A stretch of 51,664 nt of DNA from Pseudomonas amygdali (GTDB taxonomy: Bacteria; Pseudomonadota; Gammaproteobacteria; Pseudomonadales; Pseudomonadaceae): assembly GCF_002699855.1 (NCBI RefSeq), contig NZ_LKBW01000190.1, positions 1 through 51,664 on the forward strand. Reading direction: 5' to 3'. The notes beneath the pieces were generated by a model. It had not been told where the DNA came from and did not search any database. It saw nothing but the letters and a program-made list of their open reading frames with translations. Position numbers and translations under genes: made by a program. Shown here one piece after another: positions 36,193 to 45,447 of the stretch (position 1 is the stretch's first letter; the number at the start of each line of letters is the position of its first letter).

Positions 36193-36912
36193 GTGATAAC
36201 CAATCAACGCATAGCCAGACTCAACGCTTGGGGCGCGCATGGCTTCACCGCCACCGGCGTCGTCCTTGCGTTCCTGGCTACCATTGCCTTGTTCAACAAC
36301 GAACCCAAAGCCTGCCTGCTGTGGCTGGGCGCTGCCCTGATCGTGGATGGCGTAGACGGCTCACTGGCTCGCAAGGTCAATACCACATCGGTACTGCCGC
36401 ACTTCGATGGCTCGGTGCTGGACCTGGTCATAGACTATCTGACCTACGTGTTCATTCCGGCACTGTTCATCTATCGCTACATACCGGTGCCGGATTACAC
36501 GTTGCTGCTCAGCGTATCGGTGATTCTGGTGTCGTCGCTGTTCTGCTTCTGCAACGTCGACATGAAAAGCAAGGACAACTACTTTCAGGGCTTTCCCGCG
36601 GCATGGAACGTAGTTGCCCTGTGCCTTTACATTCTGTCGCCCGCGCCGTGGCTGACGTTTATCACCATTATCGCCCTGGCATTGCTGACCCTGACGCGCA
36701 TGAAGTTTCTGCACCCGTTCCGTGTGCGTCGTTTCATGCCGATCAACATCGCAGTCACCACCGTGTGGTTGTTGTCCAGCGCGCTGCTGATCATCAACCA
36801 CCCGCACAACGGCCCTGTGGTCATGGGGCTGTGGCTGGCGATGTCGGCGTATTTTCTCGGAATTTGTGTCTGGAGAACGTCGCTGGAGTGGCTGGGCCGG
36901 CTTAAAGCCTGA
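36193..36912 (+). CDS. pcs: Phosphatidylcholine synthase
   Basis: A 239-residue integral membrane CDP-alcohol phosphatidyltransferase that makes phosphatidylcholine directly from CDP-diacylglycerol and choline. The family motif is present as VDGVDGSLARKVNTTSVLPH followed by FDGSVLDLVID, with the required Asp, Gly, Ala-Arg and trailing Asp residues. Further Pcs-like segments include DYLTYVFIPALFIYRY. About eight hydrophobic helices fit the family. GTG at 36193 (VITNQRIARLNAWG) is the likely start with GGAG 9 nt upstream; the frame runs on to 36133. Followed by a strong terminator. Confidence 0.93.
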   Translation: MITNQRIARLNAWGAHGFTATGVVLAFLATIALFNNEPKACLLWLGAALIVDGVDGSLARKVNTTSVLPHFDGSVLDLVIDYLTYVFIPALFIYRYIPVPDYTLLLSVSVILVSSLFCFCNVDMKSKDNYFQGFPAAWNVVALCLYILSPAPWLTFITIIALALLTLTRMKFLHPFRVRRFMPINIAVTTVWLLSSALLIINHPHNGPVVMGLWLAMSAYFLGICVWRTSLEWLGRLKA

Positions 36913-36927
36913 CGCCGAGGCCAGAAC

Positions 36928-36969
36928 AAAAAGCTCGCTGATCGCATTGCGCGGTCAGCGAGCTTTTTT
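36928..36969. terminator. Strong bidirectional intrinsic terminator
   Basis: Stem aaaaagctcgctga (36928-36941) pairs perfectly with tcagcgagcttttt (36955-36968) around a 13-nt loop. It gives a T-run on the plus strand after pcs and on the minus strand after the convergent MFS gene. Confidence 0.93.
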
Positions 36970-36978
36970 ATGCGCGCC

Positions 36979-38238
36979 CTATTTGCTCTCGGCCTGCACC
37001 TCGGTAGCAGGCGGGATTTTGCCGAAGTAATGCGTCGTAAAGCAGCACAACCCCAACCCGCCCAAGGCCAGCAGGCCGCCGACAATACCGACATTGGCAA
37101 CCCCGAGATGGCTGCTGACCACGCTGCCGAGCAGCGCACCGCCACCAATACCGATATTGAAGATGCCCGAGAACAGCGCCATTGCCACATCGGTCGCATC
37201 CGGTGCCAGCGAGAGTACACGCGCTTGCAAGGTCAGCCCGAAGCACATGATCGCCATGCCCCAGATAATGGTCAGCGTGCCGAGCGCTGTCGCATCGCCG
37301 GAGAGTGGCAATAGCATGAGCAGGCAAACGGTCAGCGTGCCAATGGCGGTGATCAATAGCCCGTTAGGGAAGCGGTCGCTGAACAGGCTGAAGATGATCG
37401 AGCCCATGATTCCTGCACCGCCAAAGACCAGCAGCAGAATCGTGGTCATTTCGCCGCTGAGTCGGGACACAGTCTGGGTGAACGGCTCGATATAGCTGTA
37501 GGCGGTGAAATGAGCGGTCACAACAATCGCGGTCAGCAGGTAGATCGCCATTAACCGTGGGCGTTTGAACAGGATCGGCAGGCTGCGCAACGAGCCGGAG
37601 TTCTGGCTGGGCAGCAAAGGCAGCGCGCGAGCCAACAGGAAGACTACCAGCGCAGCGATGCCGGCGATGCCCAGAAAGGTAGTCCGCCAGCCCAGGGCTT
37701 CACCCAGCACGCGACCCAGCGGAATACCCAGCACCATCGCCAGCGATGTACCGGTCGCCAGCAGGCCAAGCGCCTGAACCTGCTTGCCGGGCGGTGCGAT
37801 GCGCACGGCCAGCGACGCCGTGACCGACCAGAACACCGCATGTGCAAAGGCGATACCGACCCGACTCACCAGCAGGATCGCGAAGCTGGGGGAGATTGCG
37901 GAGAGTACATGGCTGACCACAAACAGGCCGAACACGAACATCAGCAACTTGCGTCGCTCGATGTTGCGCGTCGCCAGCATCATCGGCAACGACATCAGCG
38001 ACACAACCCAGGCATAGATCGTGAGCATCAGCCCGACCTGGGCGGGGGTCATCTCGAAGCTCTGGCCGATGTTACTCAGCAGACCTATCGGCACGAACTC
38101 GGTGGTATTGAAAATGAAGGCAGCCAAGGCCAGCGCGAATACGCCAAGCCAGCTACCTGCTTGCTCGTTTGGAGGTGAAGTTATCAAGAGTCGCAACGCC
38201 CTGAAAATGTTCCGACCCGAAGGCCGATCGCCACGCAT
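36979..38238 (-). CDS. MFS sugar-efflux transporter, SotB/YdeA-like
   Basis: A 419-residue twelve-helix major facilitator. The segment [22 protein letters not shown] at the first helix is characteristic of E. coli SotB (YdeA), a sugar and arabinose efflux pump; [20 protein letters not shown] and the loop [14 protein letters not shown] also fit. The start is uncertain. ATG at 38238 ([10 protein letters not shown]) is used here; another ATG lies at 38244, the frame continues to 38385, and E. coli SotB suggests a start closer to residue 30, possibly a TTG. It is convergent with pcs and shares the bidirectional terminator. Confidence 0.85.
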   Translation of the reverse strand: MRGDRPSGRNIFRALRLLITSPPNEQAGSWLGVFALALAAFIFNTTEFVPIGLLSNIGQSFEMTPAQVGLMLTIYAWVVSLMSLPMMLATRNIERRKLLMFVFGLFVVSHVLSAISPSFAILLVSRVGIAFAHAVFWSVTASLAVRIAPPGKQVQALGLLATGTSLAMVLGIPLGRVLGEALGWRTTFLGIAGIAALVVFLLARALPLLPSQNSGSLRSLPILFKRPRLMAIYLLTAIVVTAHFTAYSYIEPFTQTVSRLSGEMTTILLLVFGGAGIMGSIIFSLFSDRFPNGLLITAIGTLTVCLLMLLPLSGDATALGTLTIIWGMAIMCFGLTLQARVLSLAPDATDVAMALFSGIFNIGIGGGALLGSVVSSHLGVANVGIVGGLLALGGLGLCCFTTHYFGKIPPATEVQAESK

Positions 38239-38457
38239 GAACATGCACGCCTGACAACTGTATGGAAAACCGCGTCTCGCCCCCCACTGAAAAACCAACG
38301 CAAAAACGCTCCGCTCGACCTTCAGAATCGGGCGCAGTGTGCAAAGTGGATTATTGTGGATATGGGGAGTGAAGCCAGATGACACGAATTCTACGGACCG
38401 CCAGAGTGGATCACAACCCGTACAGTCATGACAGACTTTACAAATGACCGCCGGTCG

Positions 38458-38901
38458 TCAGCCGTCAAGGAAGCGCTGGCGGTTCTCGGGCGACGGCAAC
38501 AGACAGTGATCATAGCGCCCGAACAGGCGATATCGGTTGAGCGCGATACGGTTATAGGCCCAGTCCCTTAGAAAGCGTGGAAAAATACCCAGCACTTTCA
38601 GCAGCGGCCAAGGCGCAGGCAGCAGCCCCATGATGTGCAGAAAGGCATCCGAGCGTACGAACACCCGATTGTTAACGATGACTGCGATGGTATGAAAATC
38701 GTCGAGCGGCAGCCCGGCCCACTTCAGCAATGCCTGCCCTTGCTCCGACTGTACGGCGGCCAAGCGCAGACGCTGGTGCGGATCATGGCGAATCAGAAAC
38801 TTCACCACACCATTGCACAGTTTGCAGACGCCATCGAACAGCACGACACATTCATCGGGTTTCAGGTACGGGGCGGGGGTAGTCGTCGGCACGGTATTCA
38901 C
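38458..38901 (-). CDS. DCC-family thiol-disulfide oxidoreductase (DUF393)
   Basis: A 147-residue protein with the defining DGVCKLCNG motif (Asp-x-x-Cys-x-x-Cys) near residue 24, followed by VVKFLIRHDPHQRLRLAAVQ and a C-terminal NRYRLFGRYDHCLLP, standard for the family. The two cysteines are proposed to act as a redox pair; physiological partners are unknown. GTG at 38901 is the apparent start. About 100 nt separates it from the phnA gene upstream on the same strand, with a terminator-like hairpin in between. Confidence 0.85.
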   Translation of the reverse strand: MNTVPTTTPAPYLKPDECVVLFDGVCKLCNGVVKFLIRHDPHQRLRLAAVQSEQGQALLKWAGLPLDDFHTIAVIVNNRVFVRSDAFLHIMGLLPAPWPLLKVLGIFPRFLRDWAYNRIALNRYRLFGRYDHCLLPSPENRQRFLDG

Positions 38902-38939
38902 CTGTTCAGGAAAAACAGCCCTGGCGCGCCCGGAAACAT

Positions 38940-38975
38940 GAACGCCCCGCCAGTCGAAGGACCGGCGAGGCGTTC
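38940..38975 (-). terminator. Terminator-like hairpin after phnA
   Basis: gaacgccccgcc... at 38940 pairs with ...ggcgaggcgttc at 38975 in a 16-bp near-perfect stem with a 4-nt loop (gaag region). On the minus strand it lies 25 nt past the phnA stop and is followed by ATGTTTCC, a weak T-rich tail. Confidence 0.65.
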
Positions 38976-39000
38976 AGGCTAAAGCCATTGCCCGACAGAA

Positions 39001-39342
39001 TCAAACCTTGCGGACGAACTCCGACTTCAGCTTCATTGCGCCGATGCCGTCGATCTTGCAATCGATATCGTGGTCGCCATCGACCAGACGGATGTTCTTG
39101 ACCTTGGTACCGACCTTGACCACCAGCGAAGAGCCTTTGACCTTCAGGTCCTTGATCACGGTAATGGTATCGCCGTCCTGCAGCACATTTCCCGTGGAGT
39201 CCTTGATGACTTTCACGTCGTCGGCTGCATCGGCGCCAGCAGCGTCTGCAGACCATTCATGGGCGCATTCCGGGCAGATCAGCAGGCTGCCGTCTTCGTA
39301 GGTGTATTCGGAATTGCATTTCGGGCAGGACGGTAAGCTCAC
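39001..39342 (-). CDS. phnA: PhnA/YjdM family zinc-ribbon protein
   Basis: A 113-residue protein. An N-terminal zinc ribbon has two CxxC pairs ([13 protein letters not shown] and CPECAHEW), followed by the conserved [24 protein letters not shown] and a final ...[13 protein letters not shown]. It was once linked to alkylphosphonate use, but E. coli YjdM is not needed for that, so function is unknown. GTG at 39342 ([13 protein letters not shown]) matches E. coli length (111); upstream in-frame extension to 39429 looks non-coding. Single gene with its own hairpin. Confidence 0.9.
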   Translation of the reverse strand: MSLPSCPKCNSEYTYEDGSLLICPECAHEWSADAAGADAADDVKVIKDSTGNVLQDGDTITVIKDLKVKGSSLVVKVGTKVKNIRLVDGDHDIDCKIDGIGAMKLKSEFVRKV

Positions 39343-39529
39343 AATGGTTCTCGCATCGAGGGGTAAAAACCATGAATTATAAAGGGCTTTTACACTTTCA
39401 GGTTGGAAGACGCTGATCCGCTGGTGCAAACCTGTCGATATAAACCGGCTTCAGCCATTGGACAGGAGCGAATACCTGAGCTAAAAAATACATCACTCTC
39501 TCCTTCGATTCCCTTCTGATCCTTCATCC

Positions 39530-39559
39530 CCAACGCCTGCGCCCTGCGCCCTGCGTTGG
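39530..39559. repeat. Inverted repeat with internal CTGCGCC repeats upstream of the acyltransferase gene
   Basis: ccaacgc (39530-39536) and gcgttgg (39553-39559) flank a tandem ctgcgcc motif. It lies about 60 nt upstream of the acyltransferase start and could be a regulatory dyad. Nothing else is recognised in the 39343-39619 gap. Confidence 0.35.
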
Positions 39560-39619
39560 CGGTAGCTATTGCAGCGCGCATTTACCGCCATTCACCACTT
39601 CCTGTATCGAGCACACTTC

Positions 39620-41641
39620 ATGGGCATTCCTCATAACCCGGCGCTCGGCTATCGACCCGAAATCGATGGCCTGCGCGCGCTCGCGGTGATACCGGTCATC
39701 CTGTATCACGCGGGTTTGCCGTTATTCAGCGGTGGATTCGTGGGGGTCGACATCTTTTTTGTGATCTCTGGCTATCTGATCACCTCGATCATTCTTGCGC
39801 AGATGCTCAACGGCAGATTCTCGCTGATCGATTTCTACGAACGGCGCGCCCGACGCATTCTGCCGGCGCTGTTCGTGATGATGCTGGTCTGCCTGCCTGT
39901 CGCGTGGTTGACGCTCGATCCGTCTGACCTGAAATACTTCGCCAAAAGCCTGGTGGCGGTGCCGACCTTCTCTTCCAACCTACTGTTCTGGCTGGAAAGC
40001 GGCTATTTCGACGCAACCGCTGAACTCAAACCCTTGCTGCACACTTGGACGCTCGCGGTAGAGGAGCAGTACTACCTGTTTTTCCCACCGCTACTGATGC
40101 TGGCCTGGAGCATGGGTCGCAAGTGGCTGATTGTGCTGCTGATCGCAGCTGCCCTGGCAAGCCTGGCGCTGGCGGAGCTGGGGGCGCGTCATAACGCCAG
40201 TAACGCTTTTTATCTGCTGCCTGCACGCGCCTGGGAATTGCTGACGGGCTCGTTCATCGCCTTCTACTTTGTCTGGCGCCCGCGTAGCGTTGATAGCGCC
40301 AGCCATCTCGATCAGGCGGCGACGCTACTGGGGATTTTGCTGATTGGTTATGCCGTGGTTTGTTTCGACAGCAGTACACCCTTCCCTGGCCTCAACGCGC
40401 TGCTGCCTGTGCTGGGTACGGCATTGATCATTGTCTTCGCCAATGGCCAGACCTGGGTCGGCAACGCGCTGAGTTCACGGGTAACGGTCCTGATCGGCAT
40501 GATCAGTTACAGCGCCTATTTGTGGCATCAGCCCGTCTTTGCCTTCGCTCGTCAGCGCAGCCTGATTGAGCCAGGCCTGCCGCTGATGCTGGCGTTGACC
40601 GTGCTCTCGCTGCTGCTGGCCTGGCTGAGCTGGCGCTTCGTCGAGCAGCCCTTTCGCAAGGCCGGTGCATTCAACCGCCGTCAGATCTTCGCCTCGGCAG
40701 GCGTTGCTTCCACGCTATTTGTCGTGCTGGGGCTGGTCGGCTATCTCAATAACGGCTTTAGCCAGCGCTTCGCTGTCGATCCGGCGATGCATCAGGCATT
40801 TGTCGACCCGCAGATACGCGAAAAATGCGACCGGAACCTTGATAGCCAAGGCTGGAATGTCGATTTTTGCCTGTTTGGTCTTGCCGACAGCAACGTCGTA
40901 CCGGAGATGGCTCTGTTTGGTGACAGCCACTCAGAGGCCCTGTTATCGACGTTTGACGCCGCCGCGCGGGATCTGGGCAGAACCGTCGCGCACATAGGTC
41001 TGGGCGGTTGCCTGCCCTTGCTCGGCGTAGACATCGCCAAGGGTAACTACCCTGCCGGGGTATGCGAGGCGCTGGCCAATCGCGAGTTTGAATACGTGAA
41101 GCAGCGGCAGATCAAAAAGGTCGTGCTGGTGGCACGCTGGACGCTGTACACCGACGGCGATTACGGCGAACGGAAGATGAGCAAGTATTTCCTGACCTCC
41201 CGCAGCCACCCGGAAAAAAATCGGGAAACCTCGCGAGCAGTGTTCCGGCAGGCGCTTGAAACCACGATAAAGGCCTACCGCGATATCGGCACCGAGGTAT
41301 TCATCGTCGCACAGGTGCCGCAGCAATTGATCAACCCCGAGAGTCTCTACTACCGCCTGGCTCGGGACGCCTCGGACAGTGATGCGCAGAAACTGCAGCG
41401 GATCAGTGAACTGTCGGTGCCAGTCGAAAAACATGCTCTGTTGCAACGCTTCACTCGCGAGCTGTTCCTGCACGCCAGCCAGGCGAAGCAGATCAGGTTG
41501 ATCACGCTGGATGACGCCTTTTGCAAGGACAAGCAATGCCTGATTGGCGATATGAACTCGTACTACAAGGACTTCAATCACCTCAACGCCAAGGGCGCAG
41601 GGCTGCTTGCCGGTCAGATCAGCCATATTCTTGACCAGTGA
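39620..41641 (+). CDS. OafA-like membrane acyltransferase with C-terminal SGNH domain
   Basis: A 673-residue AT3-SGNH protein: ten or so N-terminal helices of the acyltransferase-3 family (YRPEIDGLRALAVIPVILYH with the conserved His, FVGVDIFFVISGYLI, FYERRARRILPALF), then a periplasmic SGNH domain from about residue 400 (ALFGDSHSEALL for the nucleophile and DFNHLNAKGAGLL with Asp-x-x-His). Such enzymes O-acetylate LPS or other surface glycans. The acceptor is unknown; the GDP-rhamnose genes 10 kb away make LPS a reasonable guess. ATG at 39620 is the likely start; the frame extends to a TTG at 39569. Confidence 0.92.
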   Translation: MGIPHNPALGYRPEIDGLRALAVIPVILYHAGLPLFSGGFVGVDIFFVISGYLITSIILAQMLNGRFSLIDFYERRARRILPALFVMMLVCLPVAWLTLDPSDLKYFAKSLVAVPTFSSNLLFWLESGYFDATAELKPLLHTWTLAVEEQYYLFFPPLLMLAWSMGRKWLIVLLIAAALASLALAELGARHNASNAFYLLPARAWELLTGSFIAFYFVWRPRSVDSASHLDQAATLLGILLIGYAVVCFDSSTPFPGLNALLPVLGTALIIVFANGQTWVGNALSSRVTVLIGMISYSAYLWHQPVFAFARQRSLIEPGLPLMLALTVLSLLLAWLSWRFVEQPFRKAGAFNRRQIFASAGVASTLFVVLGLVGYLNNGFSQRFAVDPAMHQAFVDPQIREKCDRNLDSQGWNVDFCLFGLADSNVVPEMALFGDSHSEALLSTFDAAARDLGRTVAHIGLGGCLPLLGVDIAKGNYPAGVCEALANREFEYVKQRQIKKVVLVARWTLYTDGDYGERKMSKYFLTSRSHPEKNRETSRAVFRQALETTIKAYRDIGTEVFIVAQVPQQLINPESLYYRLARDASDSDAQKLQRISELSVPVEKHALLQRFTRELFLHASQAKQIRLITLDDAFCKDKQCLIGDMNSYYKDFNHLNAKGAGLLAGQISHILDQ

Positions 41642-41706
41642 CAGGGTTTTATCGGGCGGCATTGTCTGTAATGCTGATACCCGCACAGACGCCTGAGGAC
41701 CATCGC

Positions 41707-42366
41707 ATGACCGCCGCCAGCTTCGCCCCGTTTCAGGATCTGGCCAGCCTGCTGATCCCGCACACTCATGCAGAGAAAATCGATGGCGCGCACGACGTCT
41801 CGCACTTGCTGCGCGTCTGGAAAAACGTCTGCGCTATCCGTGACCGGGAAGGCGGCGATGCCCGTGTACTGATCGCTGCCACGCTGTTACACGACTGTGT
41901 TTCGGTCGAGAAAGATTCACCGTTTCGCTCCAGCGCTTCGCGACTGGCGGCAGCACGGGCCAGCGAATTGCTTACCGAGATGGGGTGGGACGAAGAAAGT
42001 ATCGCTTCAGTTGCCCATGCTATCGAAGCGCACAGTTTTTCGGCGGCGATAACTCCGTTGACGCTGGAAGCCCGAATTCTGCAGGACGCCGACCGCCTGG
42101 ATTCTCTGGGCATGATCGGCGTGGCTCGAACCTTTTACGTATCAGGGCGGATGGGCAGACAGCTTTACGAACCGAACGACCCGCATGCCAGCCAGCGCCC
42201 GTATGACGACAGGAACTTCGCCGCCGACCATTTTCATACCAAGCTGCTGCACCTCGCCGACAGCTTTCAAACCGACACCGGGACACAGATGGCGAAGATC
42301 AGGCACGACCGGCTGAAGCGTTTTCTGGATGAACTGATGGAGGAAATCGGCGCGCCTCAGCCATGA
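41707..42366 (+). CDS. HD-domain phosphohydrolase (YedJ-like)
   Basis: A 219-residue HD-domain protein. Metal ligands are visible in AHDVSHLLRVWKNV (His), LLHDCVSV (HD) and ILQDADRLDSLG (Asp), the layout of the small phosphohydrolases similar to E. coli YedJ. It probably hydrolyses a phosphate mono- or diester, but the substrate is unknown. The ATG at 41707 has a GAGGA site 7 nt upstream; the frame extends to 41638 without one. It is 65 nt downstream of the acyltransferase and may be co-transcribed. Confidence 0.85.
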   Translation: MTAASFAPFQDLASLLIPHTHAEKIDGAHDVSHLLRVWKNVCAIRDREGGDARVLIAATLLHDCVSVEKDSPFRSSASRLAAARASELLTEMGWDEESIASVAHAIEAHSFSAAITPLTLEARILQDADRLDSLGMIGVARTFYVSGRMGRQLYEPNDPHASQRPYDDRNFAADHFHTKLLHLADSFQTDTGTQMAKIRHDRLKRFLDELMEEIGAPQP

Positions 42367-42395
42367 TGGGTTACCTGTTTCCGATATAAACATCA

Positions 42396-42412
42396 GATGT
42401 CATAAAGACATC
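42396..42412 (+). promoter_or_regulatory. Short dyad upstream of a chemoreceptor gene
   Basis: gatgtc, 5-nt ataaa, gacatc: a perfect 6-bp dyad 62 nt before the chemoreceptor start, immediately followed by a larger inverted repeat. Confidence 0.4.
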
Positions 42413-42471
42413 ACACAACTTCCCTATAAACGGCTCTCCGAGAAGGTCTGCGTGTTTATAGGGGTTGTGTG
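42412..42471 (+). promoter_or_regulatory. Large inverted repeat covering the chemoreceptor ribosome-binding site
   Basis: The left arm cacacaac-tt-ccctataaac (42412-42431) pairs with gtttataggggttgtgtg (42454-42471): 18 pairs with a 2-nt bulge and a 22-nt loop. The right arm contains the AGGGG that would serve the GTG at 42474. As RNA it could hide this site; as DNA it could be an operator. No T-tract follows the stem, so it does not look like a terminator for the HD gene. Confidence 0.6.
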
Positions 42472-42473
42472 CC

Positions 42474-44150
42474 GTGAAAAGATTTATGCCTCGTTTCCTG
42501 CGTCGGCAATCCACAACGCCAAAACTATTGCGCCGCTTCAGGATTACCCTGCGCCTAGTGATCTGTTTCGGCCTCACTTCCCTGCTGATGGTCGCGCTGG
42601 GGGCTTTCTGCCTGCTGCAGATGCAGGAGATCCGCAATCAGGGCGAAGCTGTCGAGAGTGGTGCGCTGCCCAGTATCGCCATGGCCGATGCCATCGCCAT
42701 CGGCCTGGTCAAACTGCGCAGCGAGACCACCCGGCTGATCGCCAATGCCGACGATCCGGGTGCGGTCATCAACAGCAAGATCAATGTCGAACAGCTCAAG
42801 AACGAAGTCGAGAAAGGTTTCTCGGAATACCTTGCGCGTGTTCAATCGGGCACTGAGCATGACTCTATCGTCGCGTTGCAGGATGCCTATAAGGCGTTCA
42901 TGCCCGGCTTGCAGAATCAGATCACGCTGATCGAGCAGAACAAGCTGGATGAGGCCCGAATGCTGGCCAATACCATGCTCGCGCTGCAAGGCGACCTGAT
43001 GGACATGCAGGTGCAGTTGCTGCGCGAGCTGAACAAACAGAGCGCTGCCGCCGCCGTAGAGTCAGCAGGCACCCGTTACGAGCAGGCGAGAATCATTGCG
43101 CTGAGCGCCATCGCCGTCGTATTGGCTCTGACCCTGCTGCTGGCCTGGCGTCTGAGCGTCAGCATCATTCACCCGGTCCGCCAGGCTTTGCACATTGCCA
43201 GCACCATCGCCGATGGTGATCTGACAGAGCACCGGATACCGGATGGCAAGGACGAGACCGCGCAGTTGCTGATCACCCTGGGGCGCATGCGCACCAACCT
43301 GCACGGCACGATTGATCAGATCTACGCAGCGGCGACGCAGCTGTCGCAGTCGGTTCAGGAGATGGGCACCATTGCCGAAGCCAGTGCGCTCAATCTGCAA
43401 TTGCAGAACAACGAAATCGAGCAGGCCGCAGTCGCCGTCAACCAGATGAGTCAGGCGGCCATCGAAGTGGCAGGCAACGCCAGCAGCACCGTGACCGAAT
43501 CAAAGGCGTCGACCCAGGCGGCAGCGCAAGGGCAGGAAAAACTGTCGGCGACGATTCTTTCGATCAAGCAACTGACTGAAAACGTGCTGGACTCCTCGCA
43601 TCAGGCTGAAGGACTGGCCGAGCGCACACAGAGCATCAGCAGCATCCTCGATGTGATTCGCGCGATCGCCAACCAGACCAACCTGCTGGCCCTGAACGCC
43701 GCCATTGAGGCAGCCAGGGCGGGCGAAGCCGGGCGCGGATTTGCCGTGGTAGCTGACGAGGTTCGTTCACTGGCGCAACGCACCAGCGCCTCGACAGCAG
43801 AAATCGAAGGGCTGATCAGCGGCGTGCAGCAAAGCACTCAGCAAACGGCCAGCTCGTTGCGCCACACGGCAACGCAAGCCAGCCTGACGCTTGAGCAAGC
43901 TGCATCAACTGGCGAAGCATTGACCGTGATCATCCATTCAACGGGCACCATCAACGACCGCAACCTGCTGATTGCCAGTGCAGCAGAACAGCAAGCCCAG
44001 GTTGCGACTGAAGTAGACCGCAACCTGAGCAGTATCCGCGACCTGTCGAGCCAGACAGCGTCAGGCGCGCAGCAGACCACCGTGGCGAGCAATTCGCTGT
44101 CGATGCTGGCGGCTGATCTGAACCTGATGGTGCAGCGTTTCGTGCTGTGA
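42474..44150 (+). CDS. Methyl-accepting chemotaxis protein
   Basis: A 558-residue transmembrane chemoreceptor: basic N-terminus, TM1 (about 26-48), helical periplasmic sensor (about 49-205), TM2 (about 207-230, ending AWRLSVSII), HAMP, then signalling domain with [20 protein letters not shown] and a C-terminus of [10 protein letters not shown] without a CheR pentapeptide. It closely parallels the receptor at 32.2-33.8 kb but differs in the sensor. Start: GTG at 42474 behind AGGGG; an ATG at 42486 with a weaker GAAAAGA is the alternative. A large stem-loop can form over the GTG's ribosome-binding site. Ligand unknown. Confidence 0.92.
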   Translation: MKRFMPRFLRRQSTTPKLLRRFRITLRLVICFGLTSLLMVALGAFCLLQMQEIRNQGEAVESGALPSIAMADAIAIGLVKLRSETTRLIANADDPGAVINSKINVEQLKNEVEKGFSEYLARVQSGTEHDSIVALQDAYKAFMPGLQNQITLIEQNKLDEARMLANTMLALQGDLMDMQVQLLRELNKQSAAAAVESAGTRYEQARIIALSAIAVVLALTLLLAWRLSVSIIHPVRQALHIASTIADGDLTEHRIPDGKDETAQLLITLGRMRTNLHGTIDQIYAAATQLSQSVQEMGTIAEASALNLQLQNNEIEQAAVAVNQMSQAAIEVAGNASSTVTESKASTQAAAQGQEKLSATILSIKQLTENVLDSSHQAEGLAERTQSISSILDVIRAIANQTNLLALNAAIEAARAGEAGRGFAVVADEVRSLAQRTSASTAEIEGLISGVQQSTQQTASSLRHTATQASLTLEQAASTGEALTVIIHSTGTINDRNLLIASAAEQQAQVATEVDRNLSSIRDLSSQTASGAQQTTVASNSLSMLAADLNLMVQRFVL

Positions 44151-44163
44151 TGCCCTGCCTGCC

Positions 44164-44197
44164 GCCAACCAGTCGTCCCGAAAACAGACTGGCTGGC
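44164..44197. terminator. Stem-loop between convergent chemoreceptor and carbonic anhydrase genes
   Basis: gccaaccagtc (44164-44174) pairs with gactggctggc (44187-44197) with one mismatch and a 12-nt loop. It lies 13 nt after the chemoreceptor stop and 25 nt after the carbonic anhydrase stop. No strong T-tract. Confidence 0.45.
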
Positions 44198-44221
44198 GAT
44201 GCTGCAGCCTGAGGGCGGCTG

Positions 44222-44860
44222 TCAGTCCTGCGGACGCAGACGGTACTGCGGCGGCAACTGCTCGAAACCGCTGATGGTCACGTCGAGGCTTTTCCAGCGA
44301 CCGTCCTTGATGCCGTAGATGCAGCCATGCACAGACAGGCTCTGCCCACGGTGCCAGGCGTTCTGCACAATGCTGGTGTGACCGACGTTGGCCACTTGCT
44401 GAATCACGTTCAGCTCGCACAGACGGTCGACACGTTCTTCCTCGGTCGGCAGCTTGGCCAGCACTTCACGGTTTTCGTAATACAAATCACGAATCGTGCG
44501 CAGCCAGCCGTCGATCAGGCCGAACTGGCGGTCCTGCATGGACGCGCGTACACCGCCGCAACCATAGTGGCCCGTCACCAGAATGTGTTTGACCTTCAAC
44601 ACGTCCACTGCGTACTGGACCACTGACAGGCAGTTGAGGTCGGTGTGCAACACAACGTTGGCCACGTTGCGATGGACGAACAGATCGCCGGGCAGCATGC
44701 CGACGATCTCGTTGGCCGGGACACGTGCATCCGAACAACCGATCCACAGGAACTCAGGTGTTTGCTGGCGGGCCAGCTTGGCGAAAAACTCTGGGTCTTC
44801 CTGCTTTATCGCATCGGCCCAGCGTGCATTGTTATCAATCAGGTCTTGTAGCTCGTTCAT
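44222..44860 (-). CDS. can: Beta-class carbonic anhydrase
   Basis: A 212-residue cytoplasmic zinc enzyme interconverting CO2 and bicarbonate. Zinc and catalytic residues are CSDAR (Cys42, Asp44, Arg46) and HYGCGG (His98, Cys101), numbered exactly as in E. coli Can when the ATG at 44860 is used. That start has a GAGG site 10 nt upstream. The frame extends to 44941 without support. It is divergent from the acidic-protein gene and convergent with the chemoreceptor gene. Confidence 0.95.
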   Translation of the reverse strand: MNELQDLIDNNARWADAIKQEDPEFFAKLARQQTPEFLWIGCSDARVPANEIVGMLPGDLFVHRNVANVVLHTDLNCLSVVQYAVDVLKVKHILVTGHYGCGGVRASMQDRQFGLIDGWLRTIRDLYYENREVLAKLPTEEERVDRLCELNVIQQVANVGHTSIVQNAWHRGQSLSVHGCIYGIKDGRWKSLDVTISGFEQLPPQYRLRPQD

Positions 44861-45030
44861 GCTTTGACGCCTCGATAATGATGCCCAGCCTTGGACTGAA
44901 GTCGAATCCTTCAAGTCACGCCTATTTGCCACTACTGACAAAATTCACCGAAGCTCGTCGGTCAACAAAAAGGAATCTTCAAAGTCGTGGCCGGTCCATT
45001 TTTTACGACCACCTGAAATGAGGATTTCCC

Positions 45031-45438
45031 ATGAACGATTCACGCCGTCCGTTCGGTGCTACCGAACCGGAACCCATCGACGATAACGAAGACCGTATGG
45101 GCTCCATGGAAACACTCGACTTCGACGAAGAAGATCCTGCCCGTATCGGTGATCTTATCCCTGAAGACGAACTGCAACATGAAATTCCGGATCAGCGTGT
45201 GCGTGAGGCAGGCCTGACCGGTGCCTCGACTGACGATCACCATTCGACCGATGACGATCTGTCTCCGGAAACCCTGATCCGCGAAGACGGTGCCCGTTCA
45301 CCGAACGAGCAGGGCGAAGACGATCCTGCCGACCTGGACCTGACGGTAGTCGATGAAGATGACATCGGTGGTGGCAACGGGCTCGACGAAGAGGAGATGG
45401 CCATTCTTGACCCGCTGGATGGCAACACCCAGCGCTGA
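45031..45438 (+). CDS. Small highly acidic protein of unknown function
   Basis: A 135-residue protein in which 44 residues (about a third) are Asp or Glu and almost none aromatic, likely disordered. No domain is recognised. The start has GAGG 7 nt upstream. It lies between the carbonic anhydrase and rimI genes, converging with rimI across 9 nt. Similar acidic proteins have been annotated in pseudomonads as kinase/phosphatase-like without clear basis; nothing in this sequence supports a kinase. Codon use matches its neighbours, so it appears to be a real gene. Confidence 0.75.
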   Translation: MNDSRRPFGATEPEPIDDNEDRMGSMETLDFDEEDPARIGDLIPEDELQHEIPDQRVREAGLTGASTDDHHSTDDDLSPETLIREDGARSPNEQGEDDPADLDLTVVDEDDIGGGNGLDEEEMAILDPLDGNTQR

Positions 45439-45447
45439 CAGCCAGCA

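Noticed and set aside
39390..39581. 63-codon minus-strand frame upstream of phnA
   Set aside because: Overlaps the repeat near 39530 and the promoter region; no motif or ribosome site.
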